Source of the DNA: QHBQ01 sp038230695
GTDB lineage: Bacteria > Chloroflexota > Chloroflexia > QHBQ01
Assembly: GCA_038230695.1 (NCBI GenBank)
Contig: JBBRMT010000038.1
Coordinates: 1-24,560, forward strand
DNA: 24,560 nucleotides
Reading direction: 5' to 3'
The position numbers and the translations under genes are program-made. A model generated the notes under the pieces. It was not told the origin of the DNA, ran no database searches, and saw only the letters and a list, made by a program, of their open reading frames with translations. Shown piece by piece: positions 7,429 to 15,032 of the stretch (position 1 is the first letter of the stretch; every line of letters begins with the position of its first letter).

Positions 7429-8295
7429 TTGAGCGCCCGCCGTATGTCTTTCGCCCTGGTCTACCTTATGCTAATAAGCTCGATGCTAGCTGCCTGCGAC
7501 AATAGGGGCGCAACTGCCAAGCCACCAGTTACGCCGAGCGCGTCAGCCAGCGCCAGCCCCGGCGGAGCGTTGCTCAACCCAGGCCCGCTGCTACCTAGCG
7601 TTCTGGCGACCGTTACGGTTGTGATGCGACCTTCGCCAACCAGTACCCAGCCCGCAACCGCCACCAGCATACCGCTGACGGTGACTAGCCCGCCCGCCCT
7701 GACCCTTACCAGCACACCGCTGCCGCCAACTAGCACGCCTGTGTCAGCCACGCCGTTGCCCGCACCGACCGCGACTGAGGTGGTAGATGTGCTGGCTCGG
7801 CTGGTGTTGCAAACCTATGAGGTGCCAGCGGGCCTAACCCTCGATCCCACCAGCAGCGGCGAACAGAGCAACGAGGCGGTTGCCAATGACGATGCTACCC
7901 GCCTGGCCCAACTGAAAACCTGGGGACGGCAGAGCGGGTACGACAATGTTTATCGCACTACCGGCGTAGCGCCAAACGGCGCGGTGGCGTTGCTCTCCAG
8001 CATCGCCGCCAGCTATGCCAGCGCGGCGGGGGCTGATGCGGGCTGGGCTGATGCGGTGCAGCGGTTGAAAAGTTCTACCCTGCCGCTAACGGCGGTCACT
8101 GCTGCGCCCCACTATACTGCTCACTCCGTCGTGCTTGCCTATACCGACCCCCACACTAACGCCGCTACTGTGGTGCTGCTGGTCGCCAGCGGCCATCTGG
8201 TCGCCGAGGTCACTATCGTTGGTGCGAAGATCAGCCCCACTGCCCTATACCCGCTGGCCCAGATACTCGTACCCCGGTTGGTGGCTGCGCCATAA
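7429..8295 (+). CDS. Predicted lipoprotein with Thr/Pro-rich linker, function unknown
   Basis: A 288-residue protein starting with TTG; GGAG 8 nt upstream supports this start over the ATG at codon 6. The N-terminus is a lipoprotein signal: basic MSARR, hydrophobic core FALVYLMLISSM, then a LAAC lipobox with Cys23 as the lipidated residue. Residues 25-115 are a low-complexity Ser/Thr/Pro/Ala linker (TSIPLTVTSPPALTLTS and similar). Residues 118-288 form a compact domain with no motif I recognise (VLQTYEVPAGLTLDP, TTGVAPNGAVALLSS, VVLAYTDPHTNAATVVLLVA). It is probably tethered to the outer face of the membrane. It has its own promoter and is followed by a small DNA-binding protein. Confidence 0.8.
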   Translation: MSARRMSFALVYLMLISSMLAACDNRGATAKPPVTPSASASASPGGALLNPGPLLPSVLATVTVVMRPSPTSTQPATATSIPLTVTSPPALTLTSTPLPPTSTPVSATPLPAPTATEVVDVLARLVLQTYEVPAGLTLDPTSSGEQSNEAVANDDATRLAQLKTWGRQSGYDNVYRTTGVAPNGAVALLSSIAASYASAAGADAGWADAVQRLKSSTLPLTAVTAAPHYTAHSVVLAYTDPHTNAATVVLLVASGHLVAEVTIVGAKISPTALYPLAQILVPRLVAAP

Positions 8296-8322
8296 ATATT
8301 ATCCTTCCTAGAGGGTGGCCTA

Positions 8323-8370
8323 AGCAATCCCCTCGCCCCACCGGGGGAGAGGGTTAGGGAGAGGGGGCAA
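8323..8370. repeat. GC-rich interspersed repeat (CCCTCTCCC type)
   Basis: On the minus strand this reads as blocks CCCCCTCTCCCTAACC, CTCTCCCCC, GGTGGGGCGAGGGG. The arms CCCCTCGCCCCACC and GGGGGAGAGGG pair imperfectly. The same block order occurs at 22494-22529, where it forms a terminator. The 3' end of this copy runs into the AAGGAG ribosome binding site of the next gene. Confidence 0.6.
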
Positions 8371-8378
8371 GGAGAATT

Positions 8379-8828
8379 ATGACCCAACGCTCGAAGTTCA
8401 AGTTTATTTACCTGCCTGCCGCCGCTGAGATGATCGGGGTGCAGCGTAGCGTGTTGCTGGAGTTGGTGCGCGAAGGTCGGCTACGGGTGATGAGCGGCGA
8501 GGGCCAGACCTCGGTGTTTCGCACCTCCGATGTGGAGAAGTTGGCCGAGGAACTGGGCCTGGCGAACCCCGCCACTGCGCCCGATGCGCTATCCGCCAAC
8601 CCCGAAACGGGCGTTGCTCCGAAGAAGGCCCGCCGCCCGCGTGACGCAGTGCAGAAGGTTAGCCTGCGGGTTTCCAGCCTGAAGAAGTGGCTGGATGTCA
8701 GCGATGAGGAGGCCCGCGAGTGGGCGCTGGCACAGGAGCCAATCACCCGCCCGGCAATCAGCCGCCAGCTAGGCCAGGTGATGGACAAACTGGCCCATCT
8801 GCAAGCCCTACTCAACGATAAATCTTAA
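8379..8828 (+). CDS. Small excisionase/MerR-type helix-turn-helix DNA-binding protein
   Basis: A 149-residue protein. Residues 1-62 look like the winged helix-turn-helix of excisionase or MerR-like proteins: YLPAAAEMIGVQRSVLLELV, then REGRLRVM with the wing GEGQTSVFRTSDVEKLAEEL. A basic linker follows (PKKARRPRDAVQKVS). The acidic helical C-terminus (SLKKWLDVSDEEAREWALAQ, then QLGQVMDKLAHLQALL) may oligomerise. AAGGAG lies 4 nt before the ATG. It is 60 bp upstream of proline dehydrogenase on the same strand, so local regulation is possible. No recombinase or phage gene is nearby, so the excisionase likeness is only of fold. Function unknown. Confidence 0.75.
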   Translation: MTQRSKFKFIYLPAAAEMIGVQRSVLLELVREGRLRVMSGEGQTSVFRTSDVEKLAEELGLANPATAPDALSANPETGVAPKKARRPRDAVQKVSLRVSSLKKWLDVSDEEAREWALAQEPITRPAISRQLGQVMDKLAHLQALLNDKS

Positions 8829-8845
8829 TTCTACATTCTACATTC
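8828..8845. repeat. Heptamer tandem repeat (ATTCTAC)n
   Basis: ATTCTAC occurs twice and then ATTC, beginning at the last base of the preceding stop codon. The identical CTACATTCTACATTC string recurs before folD at 10014-10028. A CCGCCC-agcgtg-GGGCGG hairpin follows at once (8845-8862). Confidence 0.75.
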
Positions 8846-8862
8846 CGCCCAGCGTGGGGCGG
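8845..8862 (+). other. Small GC hairpin upstream of proline dehydrogenase
   Basis: CCGCCC (8845-8850) pairs with GGGCGG (8857-8862) across a 6-nt loop. No T-run follows, so it is not a standard terminator. It lies between the heptamer array and the ribosome binding site of the next gene and could shape the mRNA leader. Confidence 0.45.
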
Positions 8863-8888
8863 TATCCGCTCAAAGGAGAGTGAAGATA

Positions 8889-9809
8889 ATGCCGAGAGGC
8901 ATCCTGCTGTATTTGGCGCACAACAAGGCGATGTACAAGATTGTAATGAGCGTGGCGCTGTTTCGCCACATGGCGCTGCGCTTCGTGGCTGGTGAGCAGT
9001 TGGAGGATGCAGTCGCCGTTGTCCGCGCCCTCAACGCCAAGGGCATCGCCGCCAGCCTGGACCACCTGGGCGAGAACGTTAGCGATGCGGCGACCACCGC
9101 GAAGGCCACTGCCGACTACATCGCCGCGCTGGAGGCGATTGCCGCTAACAAGCTGCACTGCGGCATTTCGGTGAAGCTAACCCAGTTGGGCCTCGATATT
9201 AGCGAAGAACTAACCATCGAGAATATCCGTAAGGTGCTGGACCGCGCCCGCGAACTGGGCAATATCTTCGTGCGTATAGACATGGAAGCCTCGCAGTACA
9301 CGGAGCGCACCATCGCCATCGTGCATTGCCTGCGCGAAGAGTACGGCTATGCGAACGTTGGTACGGTCATCCAATCCTACCTCTACCGCAGCGAAGCGGA
9401 CATCGAGGCGCTCAACGCCAGCGGCATCCATGTTCGCTTGTGCAAGGGCGCATACAAGGAAGGGCCACGCCTTGCCTTTCCCTACAAGCCTGATTCGGAT
9501 GCTAATTATGTCCACCTCAGCCACCAGCTACTCAGCAAGGGCAAGTATCCCTCGCTTGCCACCCACGACCCGAAGATGATCGGCGCGGTGCTGGATTATG
9601 TGGGCGAGAACGAGATTGACCACTCGCGCTTCGAGTTTCAGATGCTCTACGGCATCCGCCGCGACGAGCAGGAGCGGCTCGCCAGCGACGGCTACAATAT
9701 GCGCGTCTACGTCCCTTATGGGGTGGATTGGTATCCCTACTTCATGCGCCGCCTGGCCGAGCGACCCGCCAACGTGCTGTTCTTCCTCACCGGACTGGTC
9801 AAGGGATAG
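8889..9809 (+). CDS. Proline dehydrogenase (monofunctional, FAD-dependent)
   Basis: A 306-residue monofunctional proline dehydrogenase. It oxidises L-proline to delta-1-pyrroline-5-carboxylate and passes electrons to the quinone pool via FAD, typically at the inner membrane face. Family motifs run in order: SLDHLGENV (56-64), SVKLTQLGLD (94-103), VRIDMEAS (128-135), QSYLYR (162-167), RLCKGAYKEG (183-192), LATHD (223-227), FEFQMLYGIR (248-257), MRVYVPYG (271-278) and the Y-x-x-R-R substrate-binding signature in YFMRRLAERPAN (284-295). Length fits the small monofunctional class. The ATG at 8889 is preferred; the GTG at 8880 would sit one base from the AAAGGAG. No P5C dehydrogenase gene is present in the window. 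Confidence 0.95.
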   Translation: MPRGILLYLAHNKAMYKIVMSVALFRHMALRFVAGEQLEDAVAVVRALNAKGIAASLDHLGENVSDAATTAKATADYIAALEAIAANKLHCGISVKLTQLGLDISEELTIENIRKVLDRARELGNIFVRIDMEASQYTERTIAIVHCLREEYGYANVGTVIQSYLYRSEADIEALNASGIHVRLCKGAYKEGPRLAFPYKPDSDANYVHLSHQLLSKGKYPSLATHDPKMIGAVLDYVGENEIDHSRFEFQMLYGIRRDEQERLASDGYNMRVYVPYGVDWYPYFMRRLAERPANVLFFLTGLVKG

Positions 9810-9830
9810 TGCTGAGGTTTGAGTTGTGCT

Positions 9831-9854
9831 GTAGGGGCGGGATTTATCCCGCCC
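9831..9854. repeat. Dispersed GTAGGGGCG palindrome, copy 4
   Basis: GTAGGGGCGGGAT-tt-ATCCCGCCC is a 9-bp perfect stem (9835-9843 with 9846-9854). Its reverse complement matches copy 6 near 18167 almost base for base, including the GATAAATC loop region. It lies 22 bp after the proline dehydrogenase stop. Confidence 0.75.
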
Positions 9855-9924
9855 GTGCTAACATTGTGCTAATTAGGACAACCCTCTTGTTTGAGTAATG
9901 GTGTGCTCCTCGCCAGTCGTTATA

Positions 9925-9965
9925 GTAAATGATTTACACGTAAGCCTTCGCAAATCGGGTATAAT
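9925..9965 (+). promoter_or_regulatory. folD: folD upstream region: palindrome and TATAAT
   Basis: A perfect TATAAT (9960-9965) lies 75 bp before the folD start. No -35 is properly spaced; TTTACA (9933-9938) is 21 nt away, which is long. Overlapping that -35 position is the perfect palindrome GTAAAT-g-ATTTAC (9925-9937), a plausible operator. An activator-dependent or repressed promoter is an inference. Confidence 0.45.
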
Positions 9966-10013
9966 ATGTCAAGCACACAGAGGATGAACGTCGGTTTGCC
10001 CTTGCAGCACGAT

Positions 10014-10028
10014 CTACATTCTACATTC
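10014..10028. repeat. Heptamer tandem repeat (CTACATT)2
   Basis: CTACATT twice plus C, the same unit as at 8828-8845. The AGGAG (10029-10033) of folD begins at the next base, so the array forms the end of the folD leader. Confidence 0.65.
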
Positions 10029-10039
10029 AGGAGCAAGAA

Positions 10040-11005
10040 TTGCACACCGCAACCCCCATGGACGGGCGCAAAGTAGCCCAGGCAATGAAAGCAGAACTGG
10101 CCGCCGAGATTGGTGGGTTGGAGACGGCGTGGCGGGCGCGGCACCCCTGGTGGAAGCAGGGTGCGGACGACGAGTTCCTGCTCTCCGTGGCGGTCATCAT
10201 CCTGGGCGAGAATCCTACAAGCCTGAGCTACGTGCGCATCCTGACCCGCTCGTGCGCCAACGTGGGGCTGCGCTGCAAGGTACGCTGGATGCCTGCCGAC
10301 GCGCCGCAGGAGCAACTGGAACATGAGATCCGCCAGATGAACCTTGCGCCCGATGTGATCGGTATTATCTTGCAGACACCCTTGCCGCCGCATATCAACA
10401 CCGCGCAGGCGGTTGCCCTGCTCCGCCCCGACAAGGACGTAGATGGCTTGCACCCGCTCAACGCCGGGCGGCTGGCCTGGGCGTTGCCCTGCATCAGCCC
10501 TGCTACTCCGCTCGGTGGCATAGAAGTGCTGCGCCGCTACGATGTGCCAATTGCAGGCAAGCACGCAGTGGTGGTGGGGCGCAGCAACGTGGTGGGCCGT
10601 CCGATGTCGCTACTGCTGCTAGCCGCCAACGCGACGGTGACTACCTGCCACTCAGGCACCGTTGACCTCGGCGCGTACACCCGCGAGGCCGATATTCTGG
10701 TTGCGGCTGCGGGCTACCCTGGCTTGATAACCGGCGCGATGATCAAACCCGGCGCAGCGGTGGTAGACTTTGGCACCAACGTGACTGCCGAAGGCAACCT
10801 GATTGGCGATGTCGAGGCGGAGAGCGCGGCACAGGTGGCGGGCTACCTCACCCCCGTGCCAGGCGGCACCGGCCCGATTACCAACATGGCCCTGCTACGC
10901 AACGCCTTCACCGCCGCCCGCCTGCAACTAGGTCTCGCCGATTTCGTGCTTGACGGCTCTGCGCACGAGTTATGGCTTGCTCCCAACTTTGAAGGCCAAT
11001 TCTAA
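10040..11005 (+). CDS. folD: FolD: methylene-THF dehydrogenase / methenyl-THF cyclohydrolase, catalytic Lys replaced
   Basis: A 321-residue FolD-family protein that would interconvert 5,10-methylene-, methenyl- and 10-formyl-tetrahydrofolate in the cytoplasm. Signatures are ILQTPLPPHIN (110-120), DKDVDGLHPLNAGRL (131-145), VVVGRSNVVGRPMS (177-190) for NAD(P), and TPVPGGTGPITN (271-282). The TTG start fits AGGAG 6 nt upstream and the usual N-terminal DGRKVA. It is longer than typical FolD (about 285) because of an insertion near 28-45 and a C-terminal tail. In the conserved Y-V-x-x-K block the sequence is Y64-V-R-I-L68-T-R70, so the lysine required for cyclohydrolase activity is Leu. Gln112 and Asp135 are kept. 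The enzyme may be dehydrogenase-only. It is followed by a membrane protein and then fhs. Confidence 0.93.
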   Translation: MHTATPMDGRKVAQAMKAELAAEIGGLETAWRARHPWWKQGADDEFLLSVAVIILGENPTSLSYVRILTRSCANVGLRCKVRWMPADAPQEQLEHEIRQMNLAPDVIGIILQTPLPPHINTAQAVALLRPDKDVDGLHPLNAGRLAWALPCISPATPLGGIEVLRRYDVPIAGKHAVVVGRSNVVGRPMSLLLLAANATVTTCHSGTVDLGAYTREADILVAAAGYPGLITGAMIKPGAAVVDFGTNVTAEGNLIGDVEAESAAQVAGYLTPVPGGTGPITNMALLRNAFTAARLQLGLADFVLDGSAHELWLAPNFEGQF

Positions 11006-11017
11006 TCCGTGTACACT
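10989..11017 (+). promoter_or_regulatory. Promoter for the zinc-ribbon protein - fhs pair
   Basis: TTGAAG (10989-10994) and TACACT (11012-11017) are 17 nt apart and overlap the folD stop. The promoter would start a transcript with a leader of about 70 nt before 11095. An alternative -10, TATACT at 11061-11066, has no matching -35. Confidence 0.45.
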
Positions 11018-11094
11018 GTTTATGCGTATTAAGGATAGGAGACAGCCGCACCACCGCGATTATACTGCTCTCCCATTTCCCTGGGGAGAAGTCT

Positions 11095-13002
11095 ATGAAA
11101 CCCAGCACTCAGCACTCAGCGCCCAGCACTATGATTTGCCCCGACTGCCAAAGCGTAAATCACGCCGATGCCAGTTTCTGCCTGGAGTGTGGCACGCCAC
11201 TCGACGAGGAGAGCCTGGCCGAACGGCCCACCCCTCCACCCAAGGTTGCGGCGGAAACCGTCAGCTTCGACCTTACTCGCCTGCTCAAGCCGATGCGCGG
11301 GTCGTGGCCGGTACGGATTGTGGCCCTGATCGCGCTCGTCGCGCTACTCACCAACTGGGCTGGCTCTACTGCGCAGCAGGCCGAAAGTGATCTCTACCAG
11401 GCGGCCAGGCAGGCGCAGACCGAGCATCGCTGGCACACCGCCGTCAGCCTCTTCCAGCAGCTTACCGCCAAATCATATTACGATGCTGCCACCCACCTAA
11501 AGCAGGTGCAGGCCCAGGCTAATAGCTTCGACGACTTCTTTGGTAAGGGCAAACACGCCGAAACCCTGGGTCTCAATGTGATGGCTGCTTACTACTATGA
11601 CCGTGCCAACCAGATTGAGCCGGGCTACCTTGCGGTTGATGTAACCCTCAACCGCCTGCGCCGCGATAATGGCCGCGTCCTCTATCGTATTGCCGGTCAG
11701 GGCCAGCGCGATGGCCTGTACGTAATGGAGGCCGATGGCGGAGTGTCCCTGAAGATTCCGGAGAGCCGCGCCGATAGCGTGGTGCTTGCCACCTCACCCG
11801 ATGGCCGCCTGGTAGTCTTCGATGATCAGCACGACGGCAACCTGCACCTCTATGTCAAGGATACCCAAAGCTACGATACCTATACTATCAACCTGCCGCG
11901 ACTGGAAGGCACGGGCCGCTATCCGCAGCAGGAAATTAGCGTGGCCCTGCTGGATGACGGCAAGAAGCTGTTGGCGCTCGATGGTGGCTACTTTGGTTAT
12001 AGCAACGATGATCCAGGCAAAACCACCTCGGCAGTGGCCTACATGGTGAGCCTGGGTAATGCGGTGCAGATAAACTCGCTTGGCGTAGTGGATGCCATCG
12101 CGTTCCCCACTTATACCGACCAGGCCGTTTACTACACCGACAACTCCGCTGACCTGTTTACCTACAGCATCGCTACCAGCCAGTCCCGCCGCGCCTTCAC
12201 CCCTGATGAGCATATCTATTATATGCAGCCGCTGGCTAACGACCAACTGCTCTATAGCACTTACTCCAGCATTACCGTTACGCTGTACACCGCCAGCGCG
12301 GGCAACTGGGCAGCCCCCCGCAAGTTGACCGCGTTCTCCACCGCCGAACGGCCCTATGGCACCTTGCAGCCCTTGATTGTTGTTTCGCCCAACTCGGCCC
12401 GCCTGCTGATTGCCCTACGCACGCGGGCGAAGGGTCTGGAAACCCACCTGTTCGCCCTGGCTGGCACGGGCGCGGCCCAATCGCTGCGCGATGCCACCTT
12501 CCCGATTAGCAACCAGTTGAATATGGTCGGCTTCAGTAACACTGGGCTTGGGCTATTGCTCGATGTGCAGGCCCAACCCTCCGCCGCGCAGTCGCCACCC
12601 GCAAACACGCTTACCGCCCTGGATGAGGGTAGCTTTGGATACTTCTTCACCTATCCCTACCTTAGCAACGACACCAGCAAGGTAGTCAAGGCCGCCGAAT
12701 TCCTCAGTGATGCCTATGTCTACTACGTGGTCAGCCAGAACGGGGCTACCCGCGAACAGGTGATGGGTGATATAATGGTATCCCAGGTCAACTATCCCAA
12801 CTTTCCGGTCAAGCTAGCCCAGGTCAATACCGACACGCTGGGCAACTGGCAGCCGGTGGCGTTGATGGGCGACCAGAATACCCTGATGTACACGGGCAAC
12901 GCCCAGGGCGGACAGGGTATCTATATTAGCGAGACCGACGGCAAGCAGCCACTGAAGGTGATGAGCGATGCGGTCGCTTTCTGGCGGCTCGGCGGCCAAT
13001 AA
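11095..13002 (+). CDS. Zinc-ribbon, single-pass membrane protein with beta-propeller-like ectodomain
   Basis: A 635-residue protein of unknown function. An N-terminal zinc ribbon has Cys15, Cys18, Cys29 and Cys32 (ICPDCQS, FCLECG). One transmembrane helix lies at about 71-90 (WPVRIVALIALVALLTNWAG). A helical TPR-like stretch spans about 92-185 (YQAARQAQTEHRWHTAVSLF). From about 190 to 630 there are repeated beta motifs of TolB/WD40-like propeller type (GLYVMEADGGVSLKIPES, LATSPDGRLVVFDD, YISETDGKQPLKVMSD). The ribbon should be cytoplasmic and the propeller outside. The ATG at 11095 follows GGGGAGAAG; the heptamer array at 11103-11130 then codes for residues 4-12. Its stop is only 8 nt before fhs, so the two are co-transcribed. 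Sensing or scaffolding is a guess. Confidence 0.82.
   Translation: MKPSTQHSAPSTMICPDCQSVNHADASFCLECGTPLDEESLAERPTPPPKVAAETVSFDLTRLLKPMRGSWPVRIVALIALVALLTNWAGSTAQQAESDLYQAARQAQTEHRWHTAVSLFQQLTAKSYYDAATHLKQVQAQANSFDDFFGKGKHAETLGLNVMAAYYYDRANQIEPGYLAVDVTLNRLRRDNGRVLYRIAGQGQRDGLYVMEADGGVSLKIPESRADSVVLATSPDGRLVVFDDQHDGNLHLYVKDTQSYDTYTINLPRLEGTGRYPQQEISVALLDDGKKLLALDGGYFGYSNDDPGKTTSAVAYMVSLGNAVQINSLGVVDAIAFPTYTDQAVYYTDNSADLFTYSIATSQSRRAFTPDEHIYYMQPLANDQLLYSTYSSITVTLYTASAGNWAAPRKLTAFSTAERPYGTLQPLIVVSPNSARLLIALRTRAKGLETHLFALAGTGAAQSLRDATFPISNQLNMVGFSNTGLGLLLDVQAQPSAAQSPPANTLTALDEGSFGYFFTYPYLSNDTSKVVKAAEFLSDAYVYYVVSQNGATREQVMGDIMVSQVNYPNFPVKLAQVNTDTLGNWQPVALMGDQNTLMYTGNAQGGQGIYISETDGKQPLKVMSDAVAFWRLGGQ
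11103..11130. repeat. Heptamer tandem repeat (CAGCACT)4 inside the start of a CDS
   Basis: Units are CAGCACT, CAGCACT, CAGCGCC and CAGCACT. The array lies between the chosen ATG (11095) and a second in-frame ATG (11131). If the first ATG is used, it encodes a Ser/Thr/His-rich N-terminal tail. Confidence 0.8.
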
Positions 13003-13010
13003 AGGAGCAT

Positions 13011-14705
<1,695 letters not shown>

Positions 14706-14741
14706 GCTATTTGTGGTATCTGCCAATTTGCTGTATCCTTT

Positions 14742-14765
14742 CGCGCCGCTGGCGCGTTGTATATA
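14742..14765 (+). terminator. Possible terminator after fhs
   Basis: CGCGCC-gct-GGCGCG (14742-14756) is a perfect 6-bp hairpin followed by TTGTATATATT. It lies 37 bp past the fhs stop. The tail is T/A-rich rather than a clean T-run, so the call is tentative. Confidence 0.4.
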
Positions 14766-14791
14766 TTAACCGCTCTGCTAGGGCCGCCCCA

Positions 14792-14907
14792 CCCCGCTTG
14801 GGTGCGCGTCACGTTCTTGCAGAAAGGCCGCAGGAAAGCTCGTTCACCAGGGTGGGCTGCTGCCCGCCCCTACGCCTATGCAAGAACGTGACGCGCACCC
14901 CCCGCTT
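14792..14907. mobile_element. MITE-like element with 22-bp terminal inverted repeats and 8-bp flanking repeat
   Basis: Perfect inverted arms run from 14800-14821 (GGGTGCGCGTCACGTTCTTG...) and 14879-14900. The direct repeat CCCCGCTT flanks the element at 14792-14799 and 14900-14907, as a target-site duplication would. The 57-bp interior carries a copy of the CGCCCCTAC palindrome family (14844-14874). There is no coding capacity, so it would need a transposase in trans. It occupies the fhs to PPC-protein gap (14706-15032), which otherwise holds a hairpin and a promoter. Confidence 0.75.
14844..14874. repeat. Dispersed palindrome, copy 5, nested in the MITE-like element
   Basis: TCACCA is followed by GGGTGGGC-tgct-GCCCGCCC and CTACG, an 8-bp stem with one G-T pair. 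It matches copy 7 (18473-18500) and shares TCACCAGGG with copy 6. Confidence 0.7.
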
Positions 14908-14914
14908 TGCTAAC

Positions 14915-14944
14915 TTGACGTAAGCGATGGGGATGTGCGATAAT
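14915..14944 (+). promoter_or_regulatory. Promoter of the secreted PPC-repeat protein gene
   Basis: TTGACG (14915-14920) and GATAAT (14939-14944) are 18 nt apart, beginning 8 bp past the MITE-like element. The predicted leader is about 82 nt. This is one of the strongest promoters in the window. Confidence 0.65.
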
Positions 14945-15032
14945 AGCACACGCAGCTGAGACAGCAGGCTACAACCTATCCCATCTGCCACAACTTTGTT
15001 CCTGATTTGATCGAGAGGAGACCGTTTCGCCC

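Noticed and set aside
9966..10039. Riboswitch (ZTP or THF type) before folD
   Set aside because: The leader is only about 70 nt. It lacks the conserved blocks I know for either class, and its end is a heptamer array and SD.
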